Source: Bacteroidales bacterium
Lineage (GTDB): Bacteria > Bacteroidota > Bacteroidia > Bacteroidales > UBA7960
Direction: 5' to 3'
Length of the DNA stretch: 64,000 nt
Assembly: GCA_007118495.1 (NCBI GenBank)
Contig: SKRM01000050.1
Span: 1 to 64,000, forward strand
The notes below the pieces were generated by a model. It ran no database searches. It saw nothing but the letters and a program-made list of their open reading frames with translations, and was not told the origin of the DNA. Both the position numbers and the translations under genes were made by a program. Of the stretch, positions 38,769-48,512 are shown one piece after another. The stretch's first letter is position 1; the number at the start of each line of letters is the position of its first letter.

Positions 38769-39530
38769 TTATAAAATTTCCTGCAGGCCATCCCATGCGA
38801 GAAAAACCCCTGGAGGTAGCAAGTCTTGTACTTCGCTGTGCAAGCCCATCTGATGGCTGATATGTGTGATATAACCCCTTTCTGGCTTTAGGTAGCGGAT
38901 TATTTCGGTTGCTTCATCAAGTGTGAAATGCGATATATGTTTTTCCTGTCTGAGTGCATTGATCACAACCACCTTTGAACCCTTCATTTTATCAAGTTCT
39001 TCATCCTCAATGCTGTTGGCATCAGTCAGGTACGAGAAATCACCTATCCTGAAACCAAACACCGGCATTTTGTGGTGCATGGCATGGATAGGGATGATAC
39101 ATAATTCATTGATTGAAAGTGGTTGACCATCAATGGTGTGTAGCAGAATGTCAGGAACACCGGGGTATTTGTCTTTTTCAAATGCATAGGCGAACTCCTT
39201 TTTTATTGACTCCAGATCAGTCACCCTTGCAAAAATATCCATGGGTTTTTTTTGTATCCAATTGAATGCCCTTACATCATCAAGCCCTCCGGTGTGGTCT
39301 TTGTGGCTGTGTGTGATCAGAACAGCGTCAAGCTTTTCTACTAGTTGTCCGAGCATTTGCTGTCTGAAATCAGGCCCCGCATCAATCACAACTGTTGACG
39401 AGGGTGTCTGGATTAGGACAGATGTGCGCAATCGCTTATCACGCGAGTCATTGCTTTTGCACACCCTGCACCTGCATCCAACAACAGGAACACCTTGTGA
39501 GGTACCTGTTCCCAATATGGTGACTCTCAT
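38769..39530 (-). CDS. MBL-fold metallohydrolase (PhnP-like)
   Basis: 253 residues from ATG 39530 (MRVTILGTGTSQGVPVVGC), the start normal for this group; in-frame starts at 39545 and 39575 add leaders not typical of it. Metal motif THSHKDHTGG, then HAMHHKMPVFGFRI, DANSIEDEELDKM, and a late H-x-S-H segment (THISHQMG). The cysteines CRCRVC near residue 19-24 match the PhnP zinc-binding region. PhnP-type enzymes are cyclic phosphodiesterases; the Bacteroidota branch is uncharacterised. A TATATTTG box is upstream on the minus strand. Confidence 0.85.
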   Translation of the reverse strand: MRVTILGTGTSQGVPVVGCRCRVCKSNDSRDKRLRTSVLIQTPSSTVVIDAGPDFRQQMLGQLVEKLDAVLITHSHKDHTGGLDDVRAFNWIQKKPMDIFARVTDLESIKKEFAYAFEKDKYPGVPDILLHTIDGQPLSINELCIIPIHAMHHKMPVFGFRIGDFSYLTDANSIEDEELDKMKGSKVVVINALRQEKHISHFTLDEATEIIRYLKPERGYITHISHQMGLHSEVQDLLPPGVFLAWDGLQEIL

Positions 39531-39586
39531 ACCTGCATTTGTCATATTGAAAAATTTTACCCGAACCATCTCCACAGGCCTGTTTG

Positions 39587-39594
39587 CAAATATA
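39587..39594 (-). promoter_or_regulatory. -7 box TATATTTG for the PhnP-like gene
   Basis: CAAATATA on + reads TATATTTG on the minus strand, 57 bases upstream of the ATG at 39530. Matches TAnnTTTG; no -33 TTTG at the right spacing. Confidence 0.35.
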
Positions 39595-39682
39595 GGTAAT
39601 TCAAAAAGGATTTATTACTTTTAGTGCCCATGTCAATAGCTTTGAAAAACAATATTATCAAATCAACTCCAATAATAAACCC

Positions 39683-40420
39683 ATGAAAAATATATTCTTT
39701 ATCATGTTTCTGACTATTGGTCCGGTGGCCTTTTCACAGCCATTAGCTGAAACGTTTCGCACAGATGACCGTCAGGTGAAGATTGAGGATCTTGCAAGCT
39801 ATGGTATTCAAAACCTTTACTCCGAAATGTTACCAGGAACCATCTTTTATGCCAGCGGAAAGTCTGACAGAATGCTTAACTACCACCTGCTGTTTGATTT
39901 CTTTTACTACGAAGACGGAAGAACCGGATACCGTGTTCTGGACAGGCCGGTTGAAATAGACTCTATCCGTGTGGGAGATCAATTATTTACCTATATCGCT
40001 GATAGTGGGTACTTTGAAATTGTTAACAAAACAGACCTTGGGATGCTTCTGATAAAACATGATTTGCATATAGCATCTGAAATTATAGCTCCTTCGGGCT
40101 ACGGAACCAACATCAGGCAAGCTTCGCTTGATCCCATACACACTTATGAGGGGACCGGCAGGGCCAGAGTTATTGATCACTCCACTGTCATACACAATCC
40201 TTCTGGTCAGCGACTTGAGGTGAATTTACGAAAACTCACCCAATACCATCTTGTGCGAAATGATGGTAGCCCCATCAATATTAGTGCGCGGAATCTTATA
40301 TTACAGGCGTTTCCAGCACACAGATCTGAAATCAGAACCTTTATTCGCAGAAATAATATCAGTCTGGACGACCATGAAAACATGGCTGTATTGGCATCTT
40401 ATCTGCTAACATTGAATTAA
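39683..40420 (+). CDS. Hypothetical exported protein
   Basis: 245 residues with a Sec signal peptide (MKNIFFIMFLTIGPVAFS, cleavage near FSQ). No recognised domain. The body is mixed alpha/beta in appearance with Y-, D- and R-rich strands (LLFDFFYYEDGRTGYRV), no cysteines in the mature part, and a short helical tail. Divergent from the PhnP-like gene and 38 bases ahead of a flavin reductase gene. Periplasmic or outer-membrane location is inferred from the signal peptide only. Confidence 0.75.
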   Translation: MKNIFFIMFLTIGPVAFSQPLAETFRTDDRQVKIEDLASYGIQNLYSEMLPGTIFYASGKSDRMLNYHLLFDFFYYEDGRTGYRVLDRPVEIDSIRVGDQLFTYIADSGYFEIVNKTDLGMLLIKHDLHIASEIIAPSGYGTNIRQASLDPIHTYEGTGRARVIDHSTVIHNPSGQRLEVNLRKLTQYHLVRNDGSPINISARNLILQAFPAHRSEIRTFIRRNNISLDDHENMAVLASYLLTLN

Positions 40421-40458
40421 AGACAATCGTCTATTTTTTTTATATTGCATTTTTTTAC

Positions 40459-40983
40459 ATGTATTTTATGGATAAACTGTTTGAGCAAATCAAGGCAGAG
40501 AAACTCGCTGACAATATTTTTAAACTCATTGGTAAAGACTGGATGCTTATTACTGCAGGTTCGCCTGCTGACTATAATATGATGACTGCAAGCTGGGGCT
40601 GTGCGGGCTTTTTGTGGTCAAAACCCGTGATGATGACATTTGTCAGACCACACCGCCTGACTTATGAATACCTTGAAAAGAGCCCGGGTTTCACTTGTAG
40701 TTTTTTTGAAGAAGAACATAGAGAAATGCTGAATCTGTGCGGAACCACTTCAGGGCGGGATATTAATAAAATGGACGTTGACGGACTAACTCCCCTTGAG
40801 ACCCCCTCGGGACATATCAGTTTTAAAGAGGCAAAACTGATCATAGAATGCCGTAAAATCTATTTTGACGACGTAAAACCCGAACTGTTTCTGGCATTTG
40901 AATTGGAGAAGATATATCCGACCAAAGATTATCACCGTATGTATATTGGTGAGATCAGGCAGATATGGGAAAGGAAAAAGTGA
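40459..40983 (+). CDS. Flavin reductase family protein (FMN-binding split barrel)
   Basis: 174 residues of the flavin reductase-like/DIM6-NTAB type: DWMLITAGSPADYNMMTASWGCAGFLWSKPVMM is the FMN-binding N-terminal region, and FVRPHRLTYEYL and CGTTSGRDINK follow the family pattern. It likely binds FMN and reduces a flavin or small substrate with NAD(P)H, cytoplasmic. ATG 40459 is given; ATG 40468 (MDKLFEQ) is equally plausible. The preceding 38 bases are T-rich with no clear promoter box. Confidence 0.85.
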   Translation: MYFMDKLFEQIKAEKLADNIFKLIGKDWMLITAGSPADYNMMTASWGCAGFLWSKPVMMTFVRPHRLTYEYLEKSPGFTCSFFEEEHREMLNLCGTTSGRDINKMDVDGLTPLETPSGHISFKEAKLIIECRKIYFDDVKPELFLAFELEKIYPTKDYHRMYIGEIRQIWERKK

Positions 40984-41036
40984 CCCCACCGCCACTACTT
41001 TTAAAGAACGAGCCTTTAGATTCGGCAAATACTTTG

Positions 41037-41044
41037 TACTTTTG
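41037..41044 (+). promoter_or_regulatory. -7 box TACTTTTG before the DUF6913-dapA pair
   Basis: TACTTTTG fits TAnnTTTG. The predicted transcript start is near 41051, just ahead of a ten-codon mini-frame at 41054-41083, which would leave almost no leader before it. Confidence 0.4.
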
Positions 41045-41079
41045 AATAATATCATGTCGGACAAAAAAAGCTTGTTGGG

Positions 41080-41646
41080 GTGAGCATCATTTCAAACATC
41101 AGACGATTAATCAGGCACTACCTTCTGAATAGATCAATTAAAGAATCGGCGAGGGTTAAACGCTTGGTGGGATATGCCGAAGGAAGGCATGTCCTTGTCT
41201 TATACGATGCTTCAGACAACAACCAGCTAACTGCTGTCGTTAATCTCAAAAAAACTTTTCAGGAAGATGGAATAAAAGCTGATTTTTTGGGGTATTTACC
41301 AAAAAATTTCCAAAAGCCTGAAAATGCCAACACAGACGAGCGCAACAGTCTTATCCACCGTAAGGAACTGTCCTGGAAAATGACACCGTCTGATGGGCTT
41401 ATGCAACAATTACTTGCAGGTCCATTCGACATATTGGTAGATGTGTCACGCGAAAGACATTTCCCGGTTAAATGTCTGGCAGGTCTTGCCAATGCGTCTT
41501 TCAAAGTGGGCATCCATCATGATGAGTATGTTAATGTATATGACCTTACCCTGAAAGTGAATGACACATACCCGGCAGATGAGCTTGCCAGACAGGTCAT
41601 ACACTATTTAAAAATTCTAAAAACACCAGCAACACATGTTAAGTAA
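41080..41646 (+). CDS. Hypothetical protein, DUF6913-like
   Basis: 188 residues from a GTG start. It resembles the uncharacterised family encoded just upstream of dapA in many Bacteroidota (DUF6913, from memory). It is basic at the N-terminus (IRRLIRHYLLNRSIKES) with an alpha/beta body (HVLVLYDASDNNQLTAVVNLKK, FDILVDVSRERHFPVKCLAGLANASFKVG split by loops). No catalytic motif is recognised. The GTG overlaps the TGA of a ten-codon frame starting ATG 41054. The 3' end overlaps dapA by 11 bases, so the pair is almost surely co-transcribed and translationally linked. Confidence 0.78.
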   Translation: MSIISNIRRLIRHYLLNRSIKESARVKRLVGYAEGRHVLVLYDASDNNQLTAVVNLKKTFQEDGIKADFLGYLPKNFQKPENANTDERNSLIHRKELSWKMTPSDGLMQQLLAGPFDILVDVSRERHFPVKCLAGLANASFKVGIHHDEYVNVYDLTLKVNDTYPADELARQVIHYLKILKTPATHVK

Positions 41647-42538
41647 ATTCAAAGGTACGGGTACGGCCATTGTTACACCTTTTCATCCTGAAGGGAGTAT
41701 TGATTTTAATAGTTTTGAAAAACTGATTGAATTTCAGATCAGCAGCGGGGTCAACTATATTGTGTTTATGGGCACAACCGGCGAGTCGGTGGTTCTTAGT
41801 CCTGATGAACAAAATGCCGTAATTAATTGTGCAGTTGAAGTGGTGGCCAGACGGGTTCCGGTGGTTGTTGGCATAGGTGGGAACAACACCAGGGCGGTTA
41901 CAGATATAATCAAGCGGACTCCTTTCGAAGGCATCGATGCTATTTTATCAGTAAGTCCATATTATAATAAACCCCAGCCAAAAGGCTTGTACTACCATTA
42001 CAAGGAAGTATCAGGAGCGTCGCCGGTTCCGGTAATTATATATAATGTTCCTGGACGGACCAGTTCAAATATTGATGCCGAAACCACCCTGAAAATTGCC
42101 CATGGGCTTCAGAATATTGTCGGGGTGAAAGAGGCTTCGAAAGATTTGGAACAAATAGCACGGATCATCAAAGAGAAACCTGAAAACTTCCTGGTAATTT
42201 CAGGAAATGATGAATTGGCCCTGCCTTTTATGTCATTGGGGGGCGATGGTGTGATCTCTGTAATTTCTAATGCTTTTCCTGCCACTTTCTCGAAAATGGT
42301 AAGACTTTGCCTTGAACATGATTTTGCTGCAGCCAGAGCCTTATACCTTCAGTTGTTTGACATTACCCAGGCAATTTATGCCGACGGAAGTCCGTCAGGT
42401 GTAAAAGCCGTGCTGGGCCATAAAGGATTATGTAAGAATGTTGTCAGGTTGCCACTTGTAAAAGTGAACAAGAGCCTGAACATGCAGATCGTTCAGTTGT
42501 TGGAACAATTGAACAATCAGTATGGAATTGTTGACTAA
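41636..42538 (+). CDS. dapA: 4-hydroxy-tetrahydrodipicolinate synthase DapA
   Basis: 300 residues, TIM-barrel class I aldolase. Condenses pyruvate with aspartate semialdehyde in lysine and meso-diaminopimelate synthesis. Schiff-base K165 in GVKEAS, Y136 in IIYNVPGRTS, and the GTTGES pyruvate loop near residue 45 are present. ATG 41636 lies inside the end of the preceding gene (11-base overlap). Length is normal. Confidence 0.96.
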   Translation: MLSKFKGTGTAIVTPFHPEGSIDFNSFEKLIEFQISSGVNYIVFMGTTGESVVLSPDEQNAVINCAVEVVARRVPVVVGIGGNNTRAVTDIIKRTPFEGIDAILSVSPYYNKPQPKGLYYHYKEVSGASPVPVIIYNVPGRTSSNIDAETTLKIAHGLQNIVGVKEASKDLEQIARIIKEKPENFLVISGNDELALPFMSLGGDGVISVISNAFPATFSKMVRLCLEHDFAAARALYLQLFDITQAIYADGSPSGVKAVLGHKGLCKNVVRLPLVKVNKSLNMQIVQLLEQLNNQYGIVD

Positions 42539-42558
42539 GAATATGGTATAATGGTTTA

Positions 42559-44877
42559 ATGATGTTTATGGAACGTCTCATTTTTTTTCGATCCATTCGT
42601 AATGGGTTGCTGTACTTGCTAACCATGTTTGTCTTTCAGTCATTTGCGCAAACAAGCCAACATAAGCTTGACAGCCTGTTTAGTGAGAGGGGAGAGCTGT
42701 ATATTGCCGCGGGAAAGCCTGATGCAGAAATCCTTGACAGAATGTTCACAGATTTCTCGGTTGACAGGCTGACAACCGATTCGATATATCTCTACCTGAA
42801 CAGATATGATCATCCGGCATTTATTAATCTTGACCTTGACTACCGTGTAAAAACACCACCCGGATTTGTTGACTATGATCTTCAGATGCGAACCTGGGAG
42901 CAAATAAAGCAAAAAGATACTGGAAATAATTGGGATTTTTATCCCACCTATGAAGCCTATGTTTCAATGATGTATGGTTTCGAGGAAGCCTTTCCTGATC
43001 TTGTGAAAATACATCACGTAGGTCATACTGTGATGGGAAGGGATTTGCTGTTTGCTGAAATTTCAACTGAACCCGGAGTCAGAAGACCTGTTCCTCAGAT
43101 GAAGTATACATCAACCATGCATGGTGATGAAACAGCTGGTTTTGTTTTATCTCTGCGTCTTATCCACCACTTAATAAGCAATTATGGCCATGATGAGCAA
43201 ATAACCCAATTAATGGATGGCCTTGATATCTGGATTTGTCCCAATGAAAATCCTGATGGAACCTATAGAGACGACAATTCTTCAATTATGGGCGCTACCC
43301 GCGGGAACGCCAACTTTATTGATCTCAACAGAAACTATCCCAACCCGGTCAGATTGCCTTCATCGCCACAGCAAGCTGAGACCACTGCCATGGTTAACTT
43401 TAGTGATACCATGCATTTTATTTTGTCTTCAAATTTTCACGGAGGCATAGAATTGGTTAACTATCCGTTTGATAGTTGGACCTCTGACCAGCGAAAACAT
43501 GCTGACCATAATTGGTGGGTTTCTGTTATGCAAGAATATGTTGATACGGTTAGGAAATACAGTCCGTCAACCTATATGACGGGATTGAACAACGGGATTA
43601 CCCATGGTGGTGACTGGTATGTAGTTTATGGTAGCAAGCAGGATTTTATGAATTACTACCGCAGCTGCCGTGAGTTTACTCTCGAACTAAGCAATACCAA
43701 AATGGTTCCACCTGATCAGCTTCCTCTTTTCTGGGACTATAATCACAGGTCGCTTCTGAGGTATATGGAGCAGGCCACTCTTGGTTTTCAAGGGCTTGTA
43801 TATGATAATGATACAGGAGCACCCTTAGCTGCAAGTGTGTCGTTGAAAGATCATGATGAGTATTACTCGGTGGTTTTCACGCACCCCGAAACAGGTTATT
43901 TCAGCCGGCCCGCATTTGCCGGAGAATATACCATGGTATTATCGGTTGAGGACAATGATGAGTGGGTTGTTGATGAAATTGCTTTCGAGAAAGGGTCGGC
44001 GGCTTACTTCAATTTCGGATTACCTGCAAATTCACCTGCCGAATTGAAAAAGGTAAGAATTAGTCATGAAGGAGACGGCAGGGTATTGCCCCGAAACGGA
44101 GATGTGCTTTTAAACAGTGGAGCCAATTTATTTCTTTCGGCTATACCCGACGAGTCATGGAGTTTTTCACATTGGCAGATCGGTGATGAAAACGTTGTAG
44201 AAGAGGATGTGGTATTGCAGGTTAATGACAACATGGATATCAGGGCACATTTTGTAAAATCTGCCCAGGCACTAATTCGCGTTGAACCCACATCTATTGA
44301 TTTTGGAGCAGTGGAAATTAATATGGAAGAAGGCAAAGTTCTTATAATAGCCAATGATGGGGAGATCCCCCTGAGTATTGATGCCTTCAGATTTTCCAAC
44401 CCTGCATTTTCAACAGATGATGGTCCGCCCTTTGCGGTTATGCACAATGAGTTTGTTTACATCAACCTGATGTTTAAACCCACTGAAGAAAGGGTTTACC
44501 AGGGAGATTTGACCATCAGCAGTAATGCAAATAATGATCCTACTCTCAGAATTAGCCTCAGGGGAGAGGGCAGGTTGCCGGTCAATATTACCGATCCCGA
44601 TGGCGAGCAGAAAAAAGTGCGTCTTGCCGTATACCCAAATCCTGCTGAAAGATACAGTATGGTAAGGATTTACCTGGACAAACCCATGGAGTTTGGCCTT
44701 GATCTTTATGGCATTGATGGCAGACATGTAGGCGCGCTGCTCAGGGGTGTAGTTACTGAAGGGCATCACGAATTTCCTCTTGAGAAACTTTTACCTGCAG
44801 GCACCAAATCAGGTATCTACATTTTAAGGTTGACAACCGGAGAGAAAGTTCTACAAGAACGGATCATACTCAGGTAA
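42559..44877 (+). CDS. Secreted M14 zinc carboxypeptidase with T9SS C-terminal signal
   Basis: 772 residues. Signal peptide (MERLIFFRSIRNGLLYLLTMFVF... ending near SFAQ), then an M14 domain at about 120-410 with zinc ligands H188 and E191 (HGDE), H294 (NFHGG) and catalytic E376 (LELSNT). A carboxypeptidase-regulatory-like beta domain follows (about 415-485), then a segment like the repeats that bury PSN-type cavities (ILPRNGDVLLNSGANLF), an ASH-like beta domain (RVEPTSIDFGAVEI) and a type A T9SS C-terminal domain (about 690-772: YPNPAERYSMV, ending KVLQERIILR). It should be exported by Sec, then across the outer membrane by T9SS and attached to the surface. The first three residues may be leader; ATG 42568 is an alternative. 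Confidence 0.92.
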   Translation: MMFMERLIFFRSIRNGLLYLLTMFVFQSFAQTSQHKLDSLFSERGELYIAAGKPDAEILDRMFTDFSVDRLTTDSIYLYLNRYDHPAFINLDLDYRVKTPPGFVDYDLQMRTWEQIKQKDTGNNWDFYPTYEAYVSMMYGFEEAFPDLVKIHHVGHTVMGRDLLFAEISTEPGVRRPVPQMKYTSTMHGDETAGFVLSLRLIHHLISNYGHDEQITQLMDGLDIWICPNENPDGTYRDDNSSIMGATRGNANFIDLNRNYPNPVRLPSSPQQAETTAMVNFSDTMHFILSSNFHGGIELVNYPFDSWTSDQRKHADHNWWVSVMQEYVDTVRKYSPSTYMTGLNNGITHGGDWYVVYGSKQDFMNYYRSCREFTLELSNTKMVPPDQLPLFWDYNHRSLLRYMEQATLGFQGLVYDNDTGAPLAASVSLKDHDEYYSVVFTHPETGYFSRPAFAGEYTMVLSVEDNDEWVVDEIAFEKGSAAYFNFGLPANSPAELKKVRISHEGDGRVLPRNGDVLLNSGANLFLSAIPDESWSFSHWQIGDENVVEEDVVLQVNDNMDIRAHFVKSAQALIRVEPTSIDFGAVEINMEEGKVLIIANDGEIPLSIDAFRFSNPAFSTDDGPPFAVMHNEFVYINLMFKPTEERVYQGDLTISSNANNDPTLRISLRGEGRLPVNITDPDGEQKKVRLAVYPNPAERYSMVRIYLDKPMEFGLDLYGIDGRHVGALLRGVVTEGHHEFPLEKLLPAGTKSGIYILRLTTGEKVLQERIILR

Positions 44878-44881
44878 ACTG

Positions 44882-47521
44882 TTATAAGCCCCTTAGGCTT
44901 TTGAGTTGCTCTTTGATCACACCAATTCTTGCCAGGGCATCATCCATTTTTTTCTTTTCAAGTGCTACGACCTTTTCAGGTGCGTTATGCACAAATTTTT
45001 CGTTGCTAAGTTTTTTCTCCGAACTTTTCAAAAAACCTTCCTGGTAAATTAGCTCCTCTTCAAGGCTTTTTATCTCTTGTTCTGTATCAATCTGATCGAG
45101 CACCGGAATATGCAACTCAGTTGATCTGACAATGATGCTGACTGCACCCTCTGGTTTGTAATCAATGTATTCAAGTTGACCAATATTGCAGAGTTTCTGA
45201 ATAAGACCGTCAAATGTGGTATCAGGCTTTTGCTTGTTATTCTTTTTGACAAAAAGGCTGATGGGGTCTTTGGGAGACAGTTTCTTTTCCTGGCGCATAT
45301 TTCTGATGGCCATGATTACTTGTCTGGCAAAACCAAAACTATCGTCAAGGGTGACATCAAATTCATCTGCATCGGGCATAGGTGCAATTACTATACTTTC
45401 AGGGTCGTCTGCACTCCGGATATGCTGGAAAATTTCTTCTGATATGAAAGGCATAAAAGGATGCAACACCCTAAGCAGCTTATTGAGAAACCCGATGGTG
45501 GCCTTTAATGTCTCACTATCAATGGGATGTTGGTAGGCAGGTTTAACCATCTCAAGGTACCACGAGCAGAAATCGTCCCAGATGAGTTTATAGACAGTCA
45601 TGAGGGCATCTGCAATGCGGAACTTTGCAAAATGGTCTTCGAGTAGTGCTATTGACTTATTCAGGTTGTTCTCAAACCATTGAACTGCCGTTTTTGAATC
45701 ATCGGTTTGAGCCAGCGACTGATCAACAGTCCAGCCTTTGGTTAGCCTGAAAGCGTTCCAGATTTTATTACAGAAGTTGCGCCCCTGCTCACAAAGGCTT
45801 TCATCAAATAGCAAATCATTTCCTGCTGGGGAGCACAACAACATGCCTACCCTGACCCCATCAGCGCCGTATTTTTCAATAAGCAAAAGCGGATCAGGTG
45901 AATTTCCCAGTGATTTGGACATTTTACGTCCCTGCTTATCCCGAACAATGCCGTGAAGATATACATTGCGGAAAGGAATCTCTTGCCTGAATTCAAGTCC
46001 GGCCATGATCATTCTGGCAACCCAGAAGAAAAGAATCTCGGGAGCAGTAACCAGATCATTGGTTGGATAATAATATTTGATCTCAGGGTTATCTGGCTTG
46101 TTGATCCCGTCAAAAACTGAGATGGGCCATAGCCAGGACGAAAACCAGGTGTCAAGAACATCATCATCTTGCCGCAACTCATCAATTGTAACATAAACCC
46201 CAAGGGTTTCCTGAGCTATTGCAACAGCTTTTTCCTTACTTTCGGCCACCACAAACCGGCCATCAGGCAAATAATAGGCAGGTATGCGATGTCCCCACCA
46301 GAGTTGGCGGCTGATACACCAGTCGCGCACATTTTCCATCCAGTGTTTGTAGATGTTTTTGAACTTTGGCGGATGAAAACTTATGGTATTGTCCATTACT
46401 ACCTCAAGGGCCGGCCTGGCCAGTTCTTCCATTTTCAGGAACCATTGTAACGAGAGCTTGGGTTCAATCACCTCGTCGGTTCTTTCAGAATAACCCACAT
46501 TGTTGGTAATTTCTTCTACCTTAACCAGGTGTCCGTTTTGCTCCAACTCAACTGATATCTTTTCTCTGACTGCGAAACGGTCTTCACCGATATATATCTC
46601 AGCCAGTTCGTTGAGTGTTCCGTCAGGATTAAAAATATCAATTGATGGCAGATTGTGTTTAATTCCGAGGTTGTAGTCATTGATGTCGTGGGCAGGTGTT
46701 ACCTTGAGCGCACCTGTACCGAATTCTCTGTCAACATATTCATCAACAATAAAAGGAATTGGTCTGTTGATCAGAGGAACCAGTGCTTTTTTCCCGATCA
46801 GATGGCTGTACCTTTTGTCTTCAGGGTGAATACACACGGCTGTGTCGCCCAGGATGGTTTCAGGTCGGGTGGTGGCAATGGTGACATATTCATCGCTGCC
46901 TTCAACCTGGTACCTGATATAATAGAATTTTGACCTGACTTCTTTATGCACAACCTCCTCATCTGAAAGAGCTGTCAGGGCCTTGGGATCCCAGTTGACC
47001 ATTCTGACACCTCTGTAAATGAGGCCTTTGTTGTAAAGGTCGATGAAAACCTTGATGACCGAATCAGAAAGGGTTTTATCCATGGTAAAACTTGTCCGGT
47101 CCCAGTCACATGAAGCACCCAACTTTTTGAGTTGTTCCAGAATGATGCCTCCATGCTTTTCTTTCCATTGCCAGGCGTGCTGCAAAAATGTTTCCCGGTT
47201 CAGGTCTTTTTTATCTATTCCTTCACTTTTTAGCTTGCCAACCACTTTGGCTTCAGTGGCAATGGAGGCATGGTCAGTACCGGGCAGCCAGCATGTATTG
47301 AACCCCAGCATACGGGCGCGTCGGACAAGTACATCTTGTATGGTATTGTTAAGCATATGTCCCATATGCAGCACGCCGGTAACGTTGGGTGGGGGTATAA
47401 CCATTGAATAAACCGGTCTGTCATCAGGTACAGACTTGAAATACCCCTTCTCTATCCAGTGGGCATACCATTTGTTTTCTGTATTTATTGGCGAATACTG
47501 CCTGGGAACTTGCTCCATCAT
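44882..47521 (-). CDS. valS: Valyl-tRNA synthetase
   Basis: 879 residues, class Ia synthetase. HIGH-type signature HMGH at 52-55 inside [18 protein letters not shown] at about 531-535, the CP1 editing domain between them ([19 protein letters not shown]), and a C-terminal coiled coil (about 815-879, rich in E/K/L) that binds tRNA. Complete and ordinary. The convergent M14 gene ends 4 bases away. TAACTTTG lies 33 bases upstream. Confidence 0.97.
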   Translation of the reverse strand: MMEQVPRQYSPINTENKWYAHWIEKGYFKSVPDDRPVYSMVIPPPNVTGVLHMGHMLNNTIQDVLVRRARMLGFNTCWLPGTDHASIATEAKVVGKLKSEGIDKKDLNRETFLQHAWQWKEKHGGIILEQLKKLGASCDWDRTSFTMDKTLSDSVIKVFIDLYNKGLIYRGVRMVNWDPKALTALSDEEVVHKEVRSKFYYIRYQVEGSDEYVTIATTRPETILGDTAVCIHPEDKRYSHLIGKKALVPLINRPIPFIVDEYVDREFGTGALKVTPAHDINDYNLGIKHNLPSIDIFNPDGTLNELAEIYIGEDRFAVREKISVELEQNGHLVKVEEITNNVGYSERTDEVIEPKLSLQWFLKMEELARPALEVVMDNTISFHPPKFKNIYKHWMENVRDWCISRQLWWGHRIPAYYLPDGRFVVAESKEKAVAIAQETLGVYVTIDELRQDDDVLDTWFSSWLWPISVFDGINKPDNPEIKYYYPTNDLVTAPEILFFWVARMIMAGLEFRQEIPFRNVYLHGIVRDKQGRKMSKSLGNSPDPLLLIEKYGADGVRVGMLLCSPAGNDLLFDESLCEQGRNFCNKIWNAFRLTKGWTVDQSLAQTDDSKTAVQWFENNLNKSIALLEDHFAKFRIADALMTVYKLIWDDFCSWYLEMVKPAYQHPIDSETLKATIGFLNKLLRVLHPFMPFISEEIFQHIRSADDPESIVIAPMPDADEFDVTLDDSFGFARQVIMAIRNMRQEKKLSPKDPISLFVKKNNKQKPDTTFDGLIQKLCNIGQLEYIDYKPEGAVSIIVRSTELHIPVLDQIDTEQEIKSLEEELIYQEGFLKSSEKKLSNEKFVHNAPEKVVALEKKKMDDALARIGVIKEQLKSLRGL

Positions 47522-47553
47522 ATAATATTGGTGTGGAATTTAAAAAAACCAGA

Positions 47554-47561
47554 CAAAGTTA
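47554..47561 (-). promoter_or_regulatory. -7 box TAACTTTG for valS
   Basis: CAAAGTTA on + reads TAACTTTG on the minus strand, 33 bases before the valS ATG. Same 8-mer as before tsaD and the LptF/G gene. Confidence 0.4.
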
Positions 47562-47595
47562 AGAAAAATCAACTTAGAGGTTTGGCGGAATTTTT

Positions 47596-47603
47596 TATAT
47601 TTG
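47596..47603 (+). promoter_or_regulatory. -7 box TATATTTG for the repeat-protein/lplA pair
   Basis: TATATTTG fits TAnnTTTG; predicted start near 47610, leaving a ~57-base leader before ATG 47667. No TTTG at 19-21 bases upstream. Confidence 0.4.
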
Positions 47604-47666
47604 CTTAGCAAGCGGGGTATTCCAACAATGACTTTCTGGCCGCAAAAAATTGTTTAACCCAACAAC

Positions 47667-48512
47667 ATGAGCAATTCCGACAAACATTTGCCGGGAAAAG
47701 GAAAACAAACACCCTCCTCCCTTATCAAGCGGGTTTTTCAGGCTCCTGATTACTTTACCCGTGTTGATGCAATCAAGCAAATTGACGAGCAGGAAATCCT
47801 GATCATGGTGGCCAGGCAAGACAGCGATTATTATGTAAGGCAGTCGGCTGTTGAAAAGATAACCGACCAGGCGGTTCTGCAAGAAATAGCTGCTACGGAT
47901 ACTGACTATTATGTCAGACTTGCTGCTGTGAAAAGGATTGATAATCAGAAAATACTTGCTGGTATTGTACTTGAGAATCAATCTGATTATTACATCTGTA
48001 AAGATGCAATCAATAACATTCATGACAATGATACCCTGGCCAGTTTGCTTGAAGGCTTGACAGACAGGGATATCAAGTCAGCGGTTGTCCAGAAGATCAC
48101 CAATCAGGAAATCCTTGCCAGCATTGCTTGCTGCAACAGTGATTTTTATGTCAGGTCAGATGCTTTGAAGAAGGTGACAGATCAGGACTTGCTTGCCAGG
48201 ATAGCAAAAAATGACAGTGATTATTATGTCAGGGCCCTGGCTGTGCAGCAACTTAAAGATAATGAAGTGATTAAAGACATTGCCCTTAATGATACCGATT
48301 TTTATGTCAGGTGTCAGGCAGTTGCCAGGATATCTGATTCAGATTTACTTAAAATGATTATTGTCAAAGACGATGACTTCGATGTCAGAAAGCGAGCCCT
48401 TGCAAATATCAGAGACCCAAAAGTGCTTATGAAACTGCAGGAAGAACTGTCGGATGCATTTATACTGCGTAAGATAAAATCTCAGTTAGACAATATGCAA
48501 TCCATACCATGA
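47667..48512 (+). CDS. HEAT/LRV-like protein of eight 26-residue repeats
   Basis: 281 residues made of about eight tandem 26-residue units from residue ~32 to ~245, each following AVxxITDQxxLxxIAxxDSDYYVR; the D-S/T-D-Y/F-Y-V-R end is the most constant part, and unit 4 is the most divergent. No signal peptide, so cytoplasmic. This is an alpha-solenoid type, shorter per unit than HEAT (about 37-47) and close to leucine-rich variant repeats (24). Such proteins bind partners rather than catalyse. Its TGA overlaps the lplA ATG (ATGA at 48509-48512), tying the two products together. Function unknown. Confidence 0.85.
   Translation: MSNSDKHLPGKGKQTPSSLIKRVFQAPDYFTRVDAIKQIDEQEILIMVARQDSDYYVRQSAVEKITDQAVLQEIAATDTDYYVRLAAVKRIDNQKILAGIVLENQSDYYICKDAINNIHDNDTLASLLEGLTDRDIKSAVVQKITNQEILASIACCNSDFYVRSDALKKVTDQDLLARIAKNDSDYYVRALAVQQLKDNEVIKDIALNDTDFYVRCQAVARISDSDLLKMIIVKDDDFDVRKRALANIRDPKVLMKLQEELSDAFILRKIKSQLDNMQSIP

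Noticed and set aside
40421-40458. GAC-AATC-GTC followed by T-run as a terminator
   Set aside because: A 3-bp stem is too short to act as an intrinsic terminator.
47628-47657. Nine-residue frame before the repeat protein
   Set aside because: No conservation information and no overlap with the downstream start; likely chance.
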